From NCBI RefSeq assembly GCF_028453695.1, contig NC_135775.1, positions 22,912,545-22,976,544 on the forward strand: a DNA stretch of 64,000 nt, given 5' to 3'. A program made the translations under genes and the position numbers. Origin of the DNA: Augochlora pura (Eukaryota > Arthropoda > Insecta > Hymenoptera > Halictidae). Of the stretch, positions 11,741 through 21,960 are shown piece after piece (the first letter of the stretch is position 1; the number at the start of each line of letters is the position of its first letter). Under the pieces are notes generated by a model, which searched no databases, was not told the DNA's origin, and saw only the letters and a program-made list of their open reading frames with translations.

Positions 11741-12130
11741 CGATTTTGTGTTTCGCGTGCAGAACGACAAATTAATTTAGTCAATTTAATCATTCGAAAT
11801 TGTAACACATGCCATGATATTTCGAGAATTTATGGCTACCCTTTGATGTTATTTTTAACATATTTTGTAAGAGGATTGGATGTATTTAGCCTTTGTGGTC
11901 GAATGCAAAAGTGACAAAGAGGAAGAAAAGTGTGTTTCATCACTGTATAACAATATTTTCATATTATTCACAATATTTTGAAATAATAATATTCGACCCA
12001 GCGGAGAGTTCATTTGAAAAGGTCCTCCACCGCAAAGAGATAATAGGATAAATACAAGAAATATAACTGCGTGTGCCGGTGTAGATGTAAAACAAGTTGA
12101 ACGCGAAGTTAAAACAGGGTCAAACGACCA
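11741..12130. other. AT-rich island, unassigned
   Basis: Composition falls abruptly compared with both flanks. I looked for terminal inverted repeats and TTAA or TA target sites and found none convincing. It may be an old transposon or simply low-GC noncoding DNA. An open frame on the minus strand (11,855-12,133) has no recognisable features. Confidence 0.5.
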
Positions 12131-12641
12131 CAATCTGATGTTACCACCGTGTCCTGGTGGAATTATTTTCCCAGCGTTTCGAAAGCATTGCAGCTAGCTT
12201 CGTCAGGTGGTCAAAGACACGGCGATACTTATCTGCCCGCTAGCGTTCCACTTAGTATAGCGGAGTCTGTCCTTATTTCATAAATCGATAGGCCTTTTTA
12301 ATTGGTTAGAGACGCGCGATTAAAAAAGGAACCCCGAGAGAGAATAATAATAACTGCACGACGCGTGCATGATAAATTTTGAAAGACAACGATGTCGTCG
12401 GGTCGCTCGAATGAAGCAAAATCGCATCTGAAGAAGGCTAAGCTAACGTTACATCTATTTCCAGAGCGCCGACAAATTACTCGCCTATCACGAGGCGAGG
12501 GGCAACACCTTACTATCCTGATGAGACACGCTCAAACAAACAGAGCCGAGGCAAGTTTCGAGCCGACAAGAACCCGGTTGCAACACGTACAAGTCTCGCT
12601 CGCTGGATTTATTCGGGGACATGTATATGTATATGAATATA

Positions 12642-12790
12642 TACAGGGTGTGACAAAATTATTGTGACGCTAGTAAATGAGGGATTGCCGAGATCATTTT
12701 AAGTAACTTTTACCTCAGCGAAAAGGCAATCAGCGGCTTTGTTTAAAAGTTATTAACGAAAAACCGTGGCCAAAGAGAGGCGAACGCGCC
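12642..12790 (+). mobile_element. Transposon terminal fragment (ACAGGGTGT-type end)
   Basis: The segment begins ACAGGGTGTGAC, a terminus style shared by several insect DNA transposons, and continues in a pattern I recall as a recurrent dispersed repeat in ant and bee genomes (family name not known to me). No inverted partner end is found downstream, so this is one end of a truncated copy or a solo terminal segment. A short TA-rich run immediately precedes it, a plausible insertion point. Confidence 0.5.
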
Positions 12791-13852
12791 AACTTCCGAC
12801 GCGATATATATATTTCGTGTTAGCATCGAGTTTCTCATTGAAACGTAAGCAAACATCGGAGTTGCGGCTAGGCGGTATTAATTCCGCCGAGGAGATTTCG
12901 GATGGAGCACGAAGATCGGGCCGATCTGCGCGGTTATCGGCGCGGCACGTATGGCCACGCGCGTTCATGCGTATTTACGTCCGCGAGAACGTGTGCTCGA
13001 GAGACGGGTGAAAAAGCTGGCTGGTAAATTTCAAGGCGGGTTAGAAGCCCGGCGAGACCGGTTTCGGCCGAAAACGTACCCAGTACACGTATGAAAGCGC
13101 AATAAAGAAAAGTGGCGTTCGTGCTCGGCGGAAAACGCGGCGGCCGCGCCACGCCGCGCTCGCTCGTTCCCGACAATTTATTTCCGATCAAGTCGGCCAT
13201 TGCTGATTAGCGCGACAATGCCAGCTTTGTTCAACGATTAACGACGTTTTATCCAATTCCACCCATTCCGTGTACCCTTCCCGTTTCCCCGATAATCGTA
13301 CATTCGAATCCGGATAAGATTTAAAGAGCCATTCTCTCTCTCCCGGCCGACTTAACGGAGGACGTCTCGACGGACCCGGGACCGTACGTAACGCTTTTCA
13401 TTAAACTTTCAGGTACACGAGGCATTTACAGACGAGAAATCCTGTTGTCGGATTATCCGCGTCTATCCGCGGCAGTCCCGCGTCATCTTCCGAGGCCGAG
13501 GCGACGCCCGCGATCATCTCTCTCCTGAAAGGAGCCTACGTCGCGGGATGCGACGAGATCCGGCGGGCTGCAACGAGATACAACGCCGCGGTGCGTCCGT
13601 CCCTCCGTCCTTTTATCTCGATCAGAGGGAGCCTCGTTACAAGGCGAACTGTACGGAGATAGCCGATAGTCGACTCAGACGACTACAGCCGCTCGTAAAA
13701 TGGAAAAACAGAGAGCAACCGTGTACCCGTGGTGCCCGGACCCGACCCGACGTAAAGTCGGCAAAGGTCCCGAGACGAACAAGCCGGTGTAATTAGATTC
13801 TCGAACGAGTCTATAGGATCGACGATAACCTGTTCATCCCCTGGAACCCTTC

Positions 13853-13882
13853 CCTCTCTCTCTCTCTCTCTCTTGCTCTCTC
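13853..13882. repeat. (CT)n microsatellite
   Basis: CT repeat of about 13 units with one TT interruption. Confidence 0.93.
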
Positions 13883-14560
13883 ATCACCCAGATAAGCTCG
13901 ACGAGAGCACTTCCTTTATTCCAGCACAATTATAGGCGCGAGACAAACGTGCGTGTCTCTTCTCCCTCGATAATAAAATCCTCCCGTGTTAGGGATACCT
14001 TTCCTCTTCCCGGGTAGCTACATACTTTCTGCTCTTTACTACGGGCCGGGAGGAAACGCTGGAATTCTTCGGAGAGGTTTCCTAAGAGTATCACGAAACC
14101 TGCCGCGCGCGCGGCGGGCTCGGTTCTCGGGGTGTCCTGCATTAAAGATGGTGCCGAGTTGTTTGCTCCAGTTTTCGCTCTCGCCTTTCTTCCCCACTGT
14201 TTCCCCGTAGCGCTCCTCTCTCCTGTTCCCTGTGTCGCCGCGTTTCGAAAATATTTTTCTCGCCGGGATAATGCACGTTATTTACTTGTTTATCCTAGCG
14301 CAATCTTGTTATCGTATGGTTGCCGCGGCGCGCTGCGCACCAATCCACCGCCGTTCCGTCCTAGCCGCCTCTGGATAGGATTTCGACAAGCCTGCTGCGG
14401 AGTATCTCGACTACAAAGATGGCGGGATCTTGATAACTTCCCCCCCGGATATTTCGACGGAATCGTTTGACGTGTTCCGCGTGTCTCCGGTGTCGAAAAT
14501 TGGGGTACGATAACAAGGAAGGGTGTCGGGTGTTCGATTGCGTCGGTTCTCGGATGTGTT

Positions 14561-14920
14561 ACAGAGGTTTGTTGCGAAAGATGGTTTAAAGTTGGCTCTA
14601 AATTGTTAGTTTACACACGGTTTTGTGAGAAATAATATTTGCTTTAAGGTAGCCCGTAAAACTACAATTTTATTAACGTAATATCTAGGGTTTATTAAAG
14701 ATATGAATAAGGGTCGATTAAGGGTAGTTTTCCCTATGATAAAGGTGACCAACGATAGAAACATCATTCAGCCACTCAGATGTGGCACAAATTTATATCA
14801 ACTTTAGTACTCTATAAAATATCTCAGAGTCAAAGCAATCGAAGTCGAACATTTGACAACCCTTTATTGTAAGTCTAGACGTGTCGTGACAACATGATCA
14901 ATGCCTACGCGATTTTCTCG
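14561..14920. other. AT-rich island, unassigned
   Basis: AT-rich segment between GC-rich flanks with several AGGGT-containing words. No terminal repeats could be paired and no frame is convincing. Confidence 0.45.
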
Positions 14921-15184
14921 ATCTCTGTAACGCCACTTAACCGAATCGTTCGACACCCGTTAGGATTGTAAATCGGAGCACCGATTCGTCGAAGCGGAGA
15001 CGATTTTTCCGAGGCGGAGAGCACCGTTTCAGCGAGGGTAAGTCGCGGGAGGGTGGAACCGGCACCGAAAAATCGAATCGATCGGCGGCGGAGCTCCGGG
15101 CGGTAAATCGCATCAAGTTGGTCGGCGTACGTGTTTCAGCACCCTCGTCCGACGTCCTATTACATCGTAGTGTGCCGTCGATTC

Positions 15185-15208
15185 GGCGCGGCGCGGCGCG
15201 GCGCGGCG
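15185..15208. repeat. (GGCGC)n pentanucleotide tandem
   Basis: About four and a half tandem GGCGC units ending directly at a GGTAAGTG donor-like sequence. Confidence 0.85.
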
Positions 15209-15969
15209 GTAAGTGAAATTCCAGTCGGCTCGAGCATTTCTTCGGAGGTCTTCACGGCGCGGGCGCGATGGAGGAAACGTTTCCGCGGCTTGGAAGAATC
15301 CTTTAGGCGGTTCCCGGAGTTTACTGTTTCCAGGGAGTCGGAGGGGGGAGAGGTGGAAAGCATCGGGAACGGCGGTCGAGTCGCCGGCCGATTGTAGTCC
15401 TTATCGCCGGCAGTAACAGGGCGCGCTCTCGCGTGCCAATGATTGCATGGTCTCTGGGCGTTCTACCGTGAGCGCTGCCGTCGCACTAATACCATTATGG
15501 AACCAGGTCCTTGGATCACCATGAACCGACTCTCTCTCCCTCTACGCCTTCTCTGCCCTCCAGGAATACAGAGCAGATTACGTATACGGTGTCAGTTGCA
15601 TGTCCTAATCAGGGCTAATGTCCATTGTTCACTCGGTGGACAGCGCTCGCAATGTCCGGCCCGCGATCGATCGGTTTCGTAACTCGAAATCTTCCCTGAC
15701 CCGGCCCGCCAGACCGAACTTTTCGCCCCCGTTGTCCTACTTACGGGGAACGCACTCGCAACGCATAATTCACGCGTTGTATCGCGCGACCGCCGCGCGA
15801 CTGCAACGCGTAAATTAGACCCGATTTCCCGTGGACGCGCGATAGAGCACGCGCGGATCAGCGCCGCCGTTTTCGGAAAAACGTTTTTCCATTGCTCTGA
15901 TAAAGCTCCGGGGACTTCTCCTCCCTGGAAACACCTTCTTTTTCAGACGCCGATGACGCTGGAGGGAAA

Positions 15970-16002
15970 TAAAGAGAGAGAGGGAGAGAGGGAGGAAGAG
16001 AG
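15970..16002. repeat. GA-rich microsatellite
   Basis: Interrupted GA repeat with GGGA interruptions. Confidence 0.88.
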
Positions 16003-16473
16003 CGCGCAGGAGGAAAGGTGAGAGTATTTCGCAAAGGACTGCGTCGTCGATCGTACGTGCAAATTCTTCCATTCGAACAGGAGCAAGTTTCGCGAGACGG
16101 TTTAACGGGTCCTTGCGAGAAGTTCGCGCGCGCCAGTCGGAATACGAATTCGTTCCGAATCTCGTTTATTCCCTATTACGGTGGGAAATCGATTAAGCGA
16201 AATATATGGCGCGGCCGGAGACTCGCTTAACGTCCTCGCCGCCCGGCAACTTTCGTCCCGGAACGAGTGCTTAATAATTCGCCCCTTGATCATAGTCCTA
16301 TATCAACAAGTACCGTGTAAAGTTTCCCAATAACAGATTTCCGCGCGGTGGAAAGTGGTACGCGAGTACTACTTGGATTTCATTCGATTCGTCCGAGAAG
16401 TTTCCCGGCCCGGGGAAGAACCGTATCGACGCTTCTCTCCGGGGCGAGCCGCGATAAAGAAACGGAAAGAGAG

Positions 16474-16502
16474 CTCTCTCTCTCTCTCTCTCCCTCTCTC
16501 TC
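16474..16502. repeat. (CT)n microsatellite
   Basis: CT repeat with a single CC interruption, preceded by a GAGAG run so that the junction forms a GAGAGCTCTC palindrome. Confidence 0.94.
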
Positions 16503-16894
16503 GCTCTGGCTGGCTCTAGCCATCCACCTCCCCCAGACTCCTGCCCCCGACTCCACACCCCGCGTTTAATTTTGCTCGCCTTTGGAACGTGTCGAACAAA
16601 CTAAGATGTATTTCCGCTCGTATCGTTCGGATCCCGGCCGCTACAACCCCGTTTCAACGTTAATGCGCCGAGTGTACGATCGCGTGGAGCAGGGTTTAAG
16701 CTCGGCTTACCCTTTAAGTGACAGTAATGAAATCGGGTGTGTCGGCTGGTTTCCACCGCAAACGCGAGCCGCTTTCTTTCCCGCGATTCGACAACCGTAA
16801 CCACCACTCTGTCTCCTATCAGCGCTTACGAAACGGGAGACAATCGACGCAGGCGATGCCTGCCTCATCTACGCTCCTTTCCTAATCAATTGTA

Positions 16895-16961
16895 AACAGG
16901 TACGTGATGGAATAATCAAATTTTTGGCGTGAGGATGGGTCGTACCTGTTATTTTATTCCA
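16895..16961. repeat. Two overlapping inverted repeats
   Basis: AACAGGTACG (16,895-16,904) pairs with its exact inverse at 16,941-16,950, and TGGAATAA (16,908-16,915) pairs with its exact inverse at 16,954-16,961. The pairs are interleaved, so the two hairpins compete rather than nest. The CAG|GTACGT word is also a reasonable splice-donor match on each strand. Confidence 0.6.
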
Positions 16962-17000
16962 TGTTCGCTCGTCGACAGATTTTCAGGAACCAACGGTGGA

Positions 17001-17290
17001 TGATTATTTTTTTCCGGCCCTTAACGAGCGACCGAAAATTTTTATAAAAATATATGTGATAGAGTTAGCTTATATCTACTGTATACAATTTTGTTTATTT
17101 TAATATCTAGTGCAGTATACGAGAATCATGTTAACAAAGTTAAGGGTTGTAATACTTAGAATTCATTTCTGTGTTTTCAGAAACTGACTATAGGAGATTG
17201 TGATCTCGCACCCCTAAAAAGCGACTTGAAAATTTGGAAAAAAAAAATATGAATGATATAATCAACTTGCATGTACTATACGCACTCTGG
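17001..17290. other. AT-rich island, unassigned
   Basis: AT-rich stretch including an A-run near 17,240-17,250. No terminal repeat or coding frame is recognised. Confidence 0.45.
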
Positions 17291-17810
17291 ATCGTTTTTA
17301 ACATCCAACACGCTACTCGAGAAACGCGCGATCGGAGCGTAGGAACCGTCGTCCGCGAGTACACCTGTAGAATACGAGTCCCGTCGGCGAGTCGCTAATT
17401 AGAACCGAGTAATTGAATTTTGCTGGTGCTCCGTCGAAAAATCAAGGGGCGAACGACGCCCATACATCTTTAAAAACGCGATCCCGTTGGGCGTAGTCGC
17501 GTGGCGTCCGCGTCCCATGAAAAATGAGCAAACTTCGTCGAATATTTCATCTCGTCAGGTCGTCTCGGAATCCCCGTTTCTCTCGAGCGTTCTTAATTAA
17601 TTAGCGGCGCTATCCTCGCAAGGAAAAGTCGCGAGACGACCGCCGGCAGCCAGAGGGGACAAGAGCCGCCCAGAAGAAGAGAGAGTAGCAGCGGATCAAG
17701 AAAGAACGAGGAACTTAAGCAGCTCTCTCGAGTAGGCAAGGTGAGAGGCAAACGTCGGTGACAACGGGACGAGGCCCTGAGAGGTAAGAGGGTTGCCAGA
17801 GGAGCGGGAG

Positions 17811-17847
17811 GAGGGCCGGGCGAAGGGGCGGGAGGGGAGGGGGGTCG
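17811..17847 (+). other. G-quadruplex-capable tract
   Basis: More than five G runs of three or more bases with short A/C loops on the + strand. Confidence 0.6.
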
Positions 17848-18275
17848 GCGCGGGATTTCCCTTGGCAAACCCAGGAACCCGAACCCGGTGGCGAAGCATC
17901 AGCCTCGGGCAGTAGTTATGCCGTGGCTTGGTTCAGGTTCCACCGCAATTCGCGAGTGTACGTACTTCGGATCTCCCGGCGTTTCCCTAAAATATCACGG
18001 GCCCGGAATCTCCCGTCCCTTTATCCTTTGCACCGGCGATAACTCCTTTCCCTACATTCCCAGTCTCCTACCACCGTCCGTTTATTTAGCTATTATGTGT
18101 ACTTCACATTACGCAATTAAATATACATACCGCCGGTCGAAAATTAAGGATCGATGGGCGCCGCCCGAGACGATGATACACCCCCTCCCCTCTACCCCCG
18201 TTGGATCAACAATTCCGGTTACGTAACTGCAAAATAGCTCCGCGTTCGCCGCGCTGCGAAAGCCGTGTCTAAAAT

Positions 18276-18300
18276 CCCCCCCTCCCCCTCCCCCTCCCCA
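18276..18300 (-). other. C-run tract (G4 on minus strand, i-motif on plus)
   Basis: Four C runs of five or more separated by single T bases, a very tight quadruplex or i-motif pattern. Confidence 0.65.
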
Positions 18301-18596
18301 CCGCCCGCCGGTTCCCTTCAATTATTTTACACAGATTTTTGTTTACGGCTCCATCAACCTGACAGACGAAAATATGAAATTTTAATCCCGTAACCGTATC
18401 CCCCACCCGGCCCGGCCGCGGACCTGTTGTAATTAAAACTCCGCAAAAACATTTCCACGGCGAAAATTATTCAAGGGATACAGAGAGATTCGTACCTGTG
18501 TTATTAATGCGCATTACTATTCAGAAGAAAGCCGGCGTTTTATTCATCGAACAGGTACGCTTGAAATTTATCAGGAGCAAATGCAACGATCGCGGC

Positions 18597-18630
18597 GGGG
18601 ATAGGGGGAGGAGGGGGGAGGGGTGGGTGG
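18597..18630 (+). other. G-quadruplex-capable tract
   Basis: GGGG, GGGGG, GGGGGG, GGGG and GGG runs with one- to three-base loops. Confidence 0.65.
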
Positions 18631-19213
18631 TTCGGCCGGCGCTTGTACAGGCCAGAAATAATCCCCCCGGTCTTTCGTGTATATTAATTCCTGGAAGATA
18701 ACAACGTTGCGCGCGGTTAAAGCGCGCTCCGAGGACCGCGCTGGAAGACAATGGGGCAGACGGAGGAGACAAAGGACCGCGACGGAAATCTGGCCGCGGG
18801 AAAGAACGCGGTCGCATGTTGCCCGTTACGCTCGTGTCTGCGCTTTATTTATCGCCTGTTAAACCGGCGTGACTGTGGCCGACGTAATCGCGGGGGTCAT
18901 TAAAGTCGTTAAACCACCCTAACTTCGCCGGCTGACAGTCTTTCGTTTATTCCGCGAGCGCCCCCGTCCGCCGCCGCCGTGCGTCGCCCGCGTCCCCGCG
19001 TTTTGTTCCTTTTCGCCGGCGCTGGTTAACGAGTCTACCGCGACCGAACAATTCGGCTCGGGCCGGGATTCGGGATCATGTTCGTAACTTGTTCCGCTCT
19101 CGCGTAACAGGTTTAATCATTTTTCAGCGGAGCCGGGCCGAGCCGAGGCGCGCCGGGGATGAGCCCGCGAAACCTGACGCATTTCATTAAAACGCGGCGC
19201 AACTCGACGAGTC

Positions 19214-19245
19214 GCCCCCCCCCCCTCCCCGCTTCCCCTCCCCCA
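19214..19245 (-). other. C-run tract (G4 on minus strand)
   Basis: An 11-base C run followed by three further C runs of four or five; its mirror image on the + strand, a nine- to ten-base G run, occurs about 130 bp downstream at about 19,349. Confidence 0.62.
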
Positions 19246-20984
19246 CGGCCGCCCATGAAATATCGGAATCGCGTTGCCGAGACCGTGTCGGGTTAGAGCC
19301 GGAAGACGAGCGAACGAAACGAAAAGAAAAGATCGTAGGATGCGGTTAGGGGGGGGGGCGAGGGGAGGAGAAGTCGAGGGACGCGCGGAGCTACGGCCGA
19401 CGCGCGACGGCTCCGGTCTAATGAACGAATGGGGCCTCCCGCAAAAGGACCGCCACGAGCGGAGAAAAAAGAACCCCGGCCCCCGTCGCTTTTGCGGTCA
19501 GTTACTTTTCGCCCTTCTGCCGTTCTTTTTGCCCCGTGGCCGAGCCTCGCCGCCGACGAATTCCGGCAACAAGATGAACACCGGCGACCCGGGCAACTAT
19601 CTCTCTATTAAAGAGATCCGAAAATTGTCCGAGAGAAACGGGAGGCGGCGCGGCCCGTTAACCCCCGTCGCGCGTTATTCGCCCCGAGTGCGTACAAAAG
19701 CGAACGAGTCGCGTCGGGTAATCGGTCGGGAACGTCGAATTGTTTTCACGCTGACGAGCCGGCGGAAAGACGAGACGGGGTGGGTTGCGCGACACGCGAC
19801 GAGTTCGCGGACCTGCGACGATCCGCTGTTTCGGATTTCGTGGCGCGCCATGTTTCTTTAACCCGTTGGCGTGGCTAACGCTCCAAGGCGCTCGGGATTT
19901 GTTCGAATTGATATATTGGAATTCGCATCGAGTTCTGCGTGCTTCCTGCACTGAGCACTGTTGTTCTATATCATGCGACAGCTTAGTCAAGCTTTCCCGC
20001 GCGTCCATAAACCTCCGCCGGATGTAAATAAATGGGAGCGGGAGAGCAAGAGGGTTTGCACGACATTATTTTATGCTTTCGCGGGAGATGCGACAGCGTA
20101 CGCTGCTAGAAGGTCTCGGGGGTGGAAAAAAGAGATGCCGCGGAGGTGTTACGATACGAGAAGATTGTTCCGATGAAAACGGAATTAAACCGGGAAACGC
20201 AACAGATCGAGAACAAAAAGAATTCCCTCTGTTTTCCTTAGAAGGGGTATAAAAACATGGCCCGGGTTTGAAAAGCGTTGCGCGGCTTTCTGCGAGAAAA
20301 TTCTCGGTGGTTGGGCGCGCTCGCCGCTGGGAGAATACGAGAAAAATGAAATCGCGCTGATATAGGCGGCTGGAAGTTACACGCGTACCAGAGTGGTGAT
20401 TCGGTTTTAGTGTTCGAAAAGCGTCGGGGCTCGTGTCGAGGGCCTATCGATCGCCGGAAAACATCTCCTTCGGGGGTATAAAGGAAACGGGGGGACCGAA
20501 TTAACGAAACCGATGTCTGAATTCGAGCGTGACACGGCGACGAGGGGGGTGGGTAATGGGATGGATGGTCTACGCGGAAGGGAGCAAAAAGAACTGTAAT
20601 CCAATTACGGCGGGTCGGAGGCCGCGGCACGGGCATTTGGACACGATATCGAGCGATTAAAAATAATATGTGAGTGCGCGTGATCAGAAGTTTGCTCGCG
20701 TGTGAACGAACGCGCTTCGAGCACGAGTCAAACCAGCCCGACCTCCCCCGCCGGCTTTGATTCGAGCTTTTCCGTCGGTCCGGCGGCCGGTGTTTTCTCT
20801 CTTTAGCCATACATGGCTTGGCAAACGTCACTGGCAACCCTTGTTCTCGATATACCGGGATTCCTTTCATACGGCGCTCGGCAAAGGCCGTGCCCGGCAA
20901 TCGTGTTACACCGGCGCGGTTGGTTCCTCATGCAAAAGTGAGTCGAAACTATGGAACGAAATTGTTTCATAGAAACGCGCCGAT

Positions 20985-21021
20985 ATCGCGTTCGAGCTCG
21001 AAAACCCGGCTCGAACGCGAT
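20985..21021. repeat. Perfect 13-bp-stem inverted repeat
   Basis: Arms 20,985-20,997 and 21,009-21,021 are exact inverses (ATCGCGTTCGAGC and its complement) around an 11-base spacer. It is one of the strongest short hairpins I noticed. It could be a regulatory or structured-RNA element, or simply chance in a TCGA-rich region. Confidence 0.7.
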
Positions 21022-21904
21022 CGAACAGGGTCGGCGTGTCCGATCATTACGCGCCGATTCTATTTATTGTAACCACCGGCGCGTGTCTATCGCGCGTATT
21101 GCCGAATTTTGTTGCGTTCTTCGCGCTGCAAAAGCCTGGCCCAGCGACAAATTTCGTTATTCTTCCAACAACACCCCGCGAAATATTATCCCCCCCACTC
21201 GCGACGATCGCGGCACGATTGTCGCGACACGCTGCATATTCATGCGCGTTATAAAACAACAACAACGAGTACAGAGAAAAAAAAAAAAAGGAGGAATCGA
21301 TTCGCGGGAAAATATGATTAGCCGATGGAGGAACGATCTCGAGCTCTCGCTCGCGCGCTCCTCGGTTCTCTCGGTTCGGTGGCCCGATTGTTTTTTAATC
21401 TATCGAATTCGCGTGCCGCGCAATCTACGTGCAAATATTTGCGCAGACGGTCAATTTCATCTGTACGCGTCGGAGCTCTAGCAATCGAAACGGGTTCATC
21501 AGGCTAAGTACTCGTAGAGCAGCCTCGATATCGAGCCGGATAAGTTGCTTAGAGTACATTGCCTTTGGGAAATTCGCTTTGTTCGCCGTGATCGTTATTG
21601 GCTGAATACCGCTCGCGGGTTCGATCATTGTTCGCGATTGTACGCGCTATCGATCGGCGATACCAATACGGGACACGTTTCTAGGGTTTCGACGGTCGGC
21701 ACGATTCCCGGGGAATAGCGACGAACGGTATTCCACGCGGTTCCCCTAGGCTCTAGGGTTTTCCGTGATCCGTCCATGGTGCGGAAGATCGCGACGCTAA
21801 TTGCTGCCGGTAAAACCGACTCTGATCTACAGCGGGGAACGGCACTGTCGGTATCACGGCCTCGGGGATCGTCGGCAACGTGTTCTCAGCTGGGTCGGTA
21901 ACGG

Positions 21905-21960
21905 ACTTACCTTTGCTAAGGGTGCGAACGATGGTAAAACAGGGGGGTTGAAAAGCGAGC
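21905..21960 (-). promoter_or_regulatory. Strong splice-donor match behind a pyrimidine tract
   Basis: On the minus strand, a pyrimidine-rich run (forward 21,921-21,960) leads to CTTAG, then CAAAG, then GTAAGTCC (donor G at forward 21,910). AAAG|GTAAGT is a near-perfect insect donor, and CCCTTAG is an acceptable acceptor five bases earlier. It could be the end of an exon, a five-base microexon, a zero-length (recursive splicing) site using AAAG, or chance. No transcript evidence is available to me. Confidence 0.25.

Larger units (their letters stand above)
12131..14560. other. Noncoding stretch around the transposon fragment
   Basis: Apart from the 12.6 kb transposon end and the CT tract at 13,853-13,882, no feature is recognised. 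AAGATGGCGG at 14,416-14,425 matches the YY1/Pho-type element common near animal promoters and start codons, but the frame from its ATG stops after three codons. Confidence 0.5.
14921..17000. other. GC-rich noncoding stretch with donor-like motifs
   Basis: Two close matches to the splice-donor core GTAAGT lie on the + strand at about 15,039 and 15,208, the second directly after a GGCGC tandem run. GA and CT tracts at 15,970-16,002 and 16,474-16,502 and an inverted-repeat pair at 16,895-16,961 are listed separately. No gene can be called. Confidence 0.45.

Noticed and set aside
14416..14425. AAGATGGCGG as a translation start.
   Set aside because: The frame from this ATG ends after three codons; at most it is a YY1/Pho-type binding site.
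20238..20900. 220-codon minus-strand frame.
   Set aside because: No recognisable domain; the translated composition follows local GC content.
21277..21289. A-run as the tail of a retroposed gene or SINE.
   Set aside because: No recognisable gene-derived or Pol III sequence upstream and no target-site duplication.
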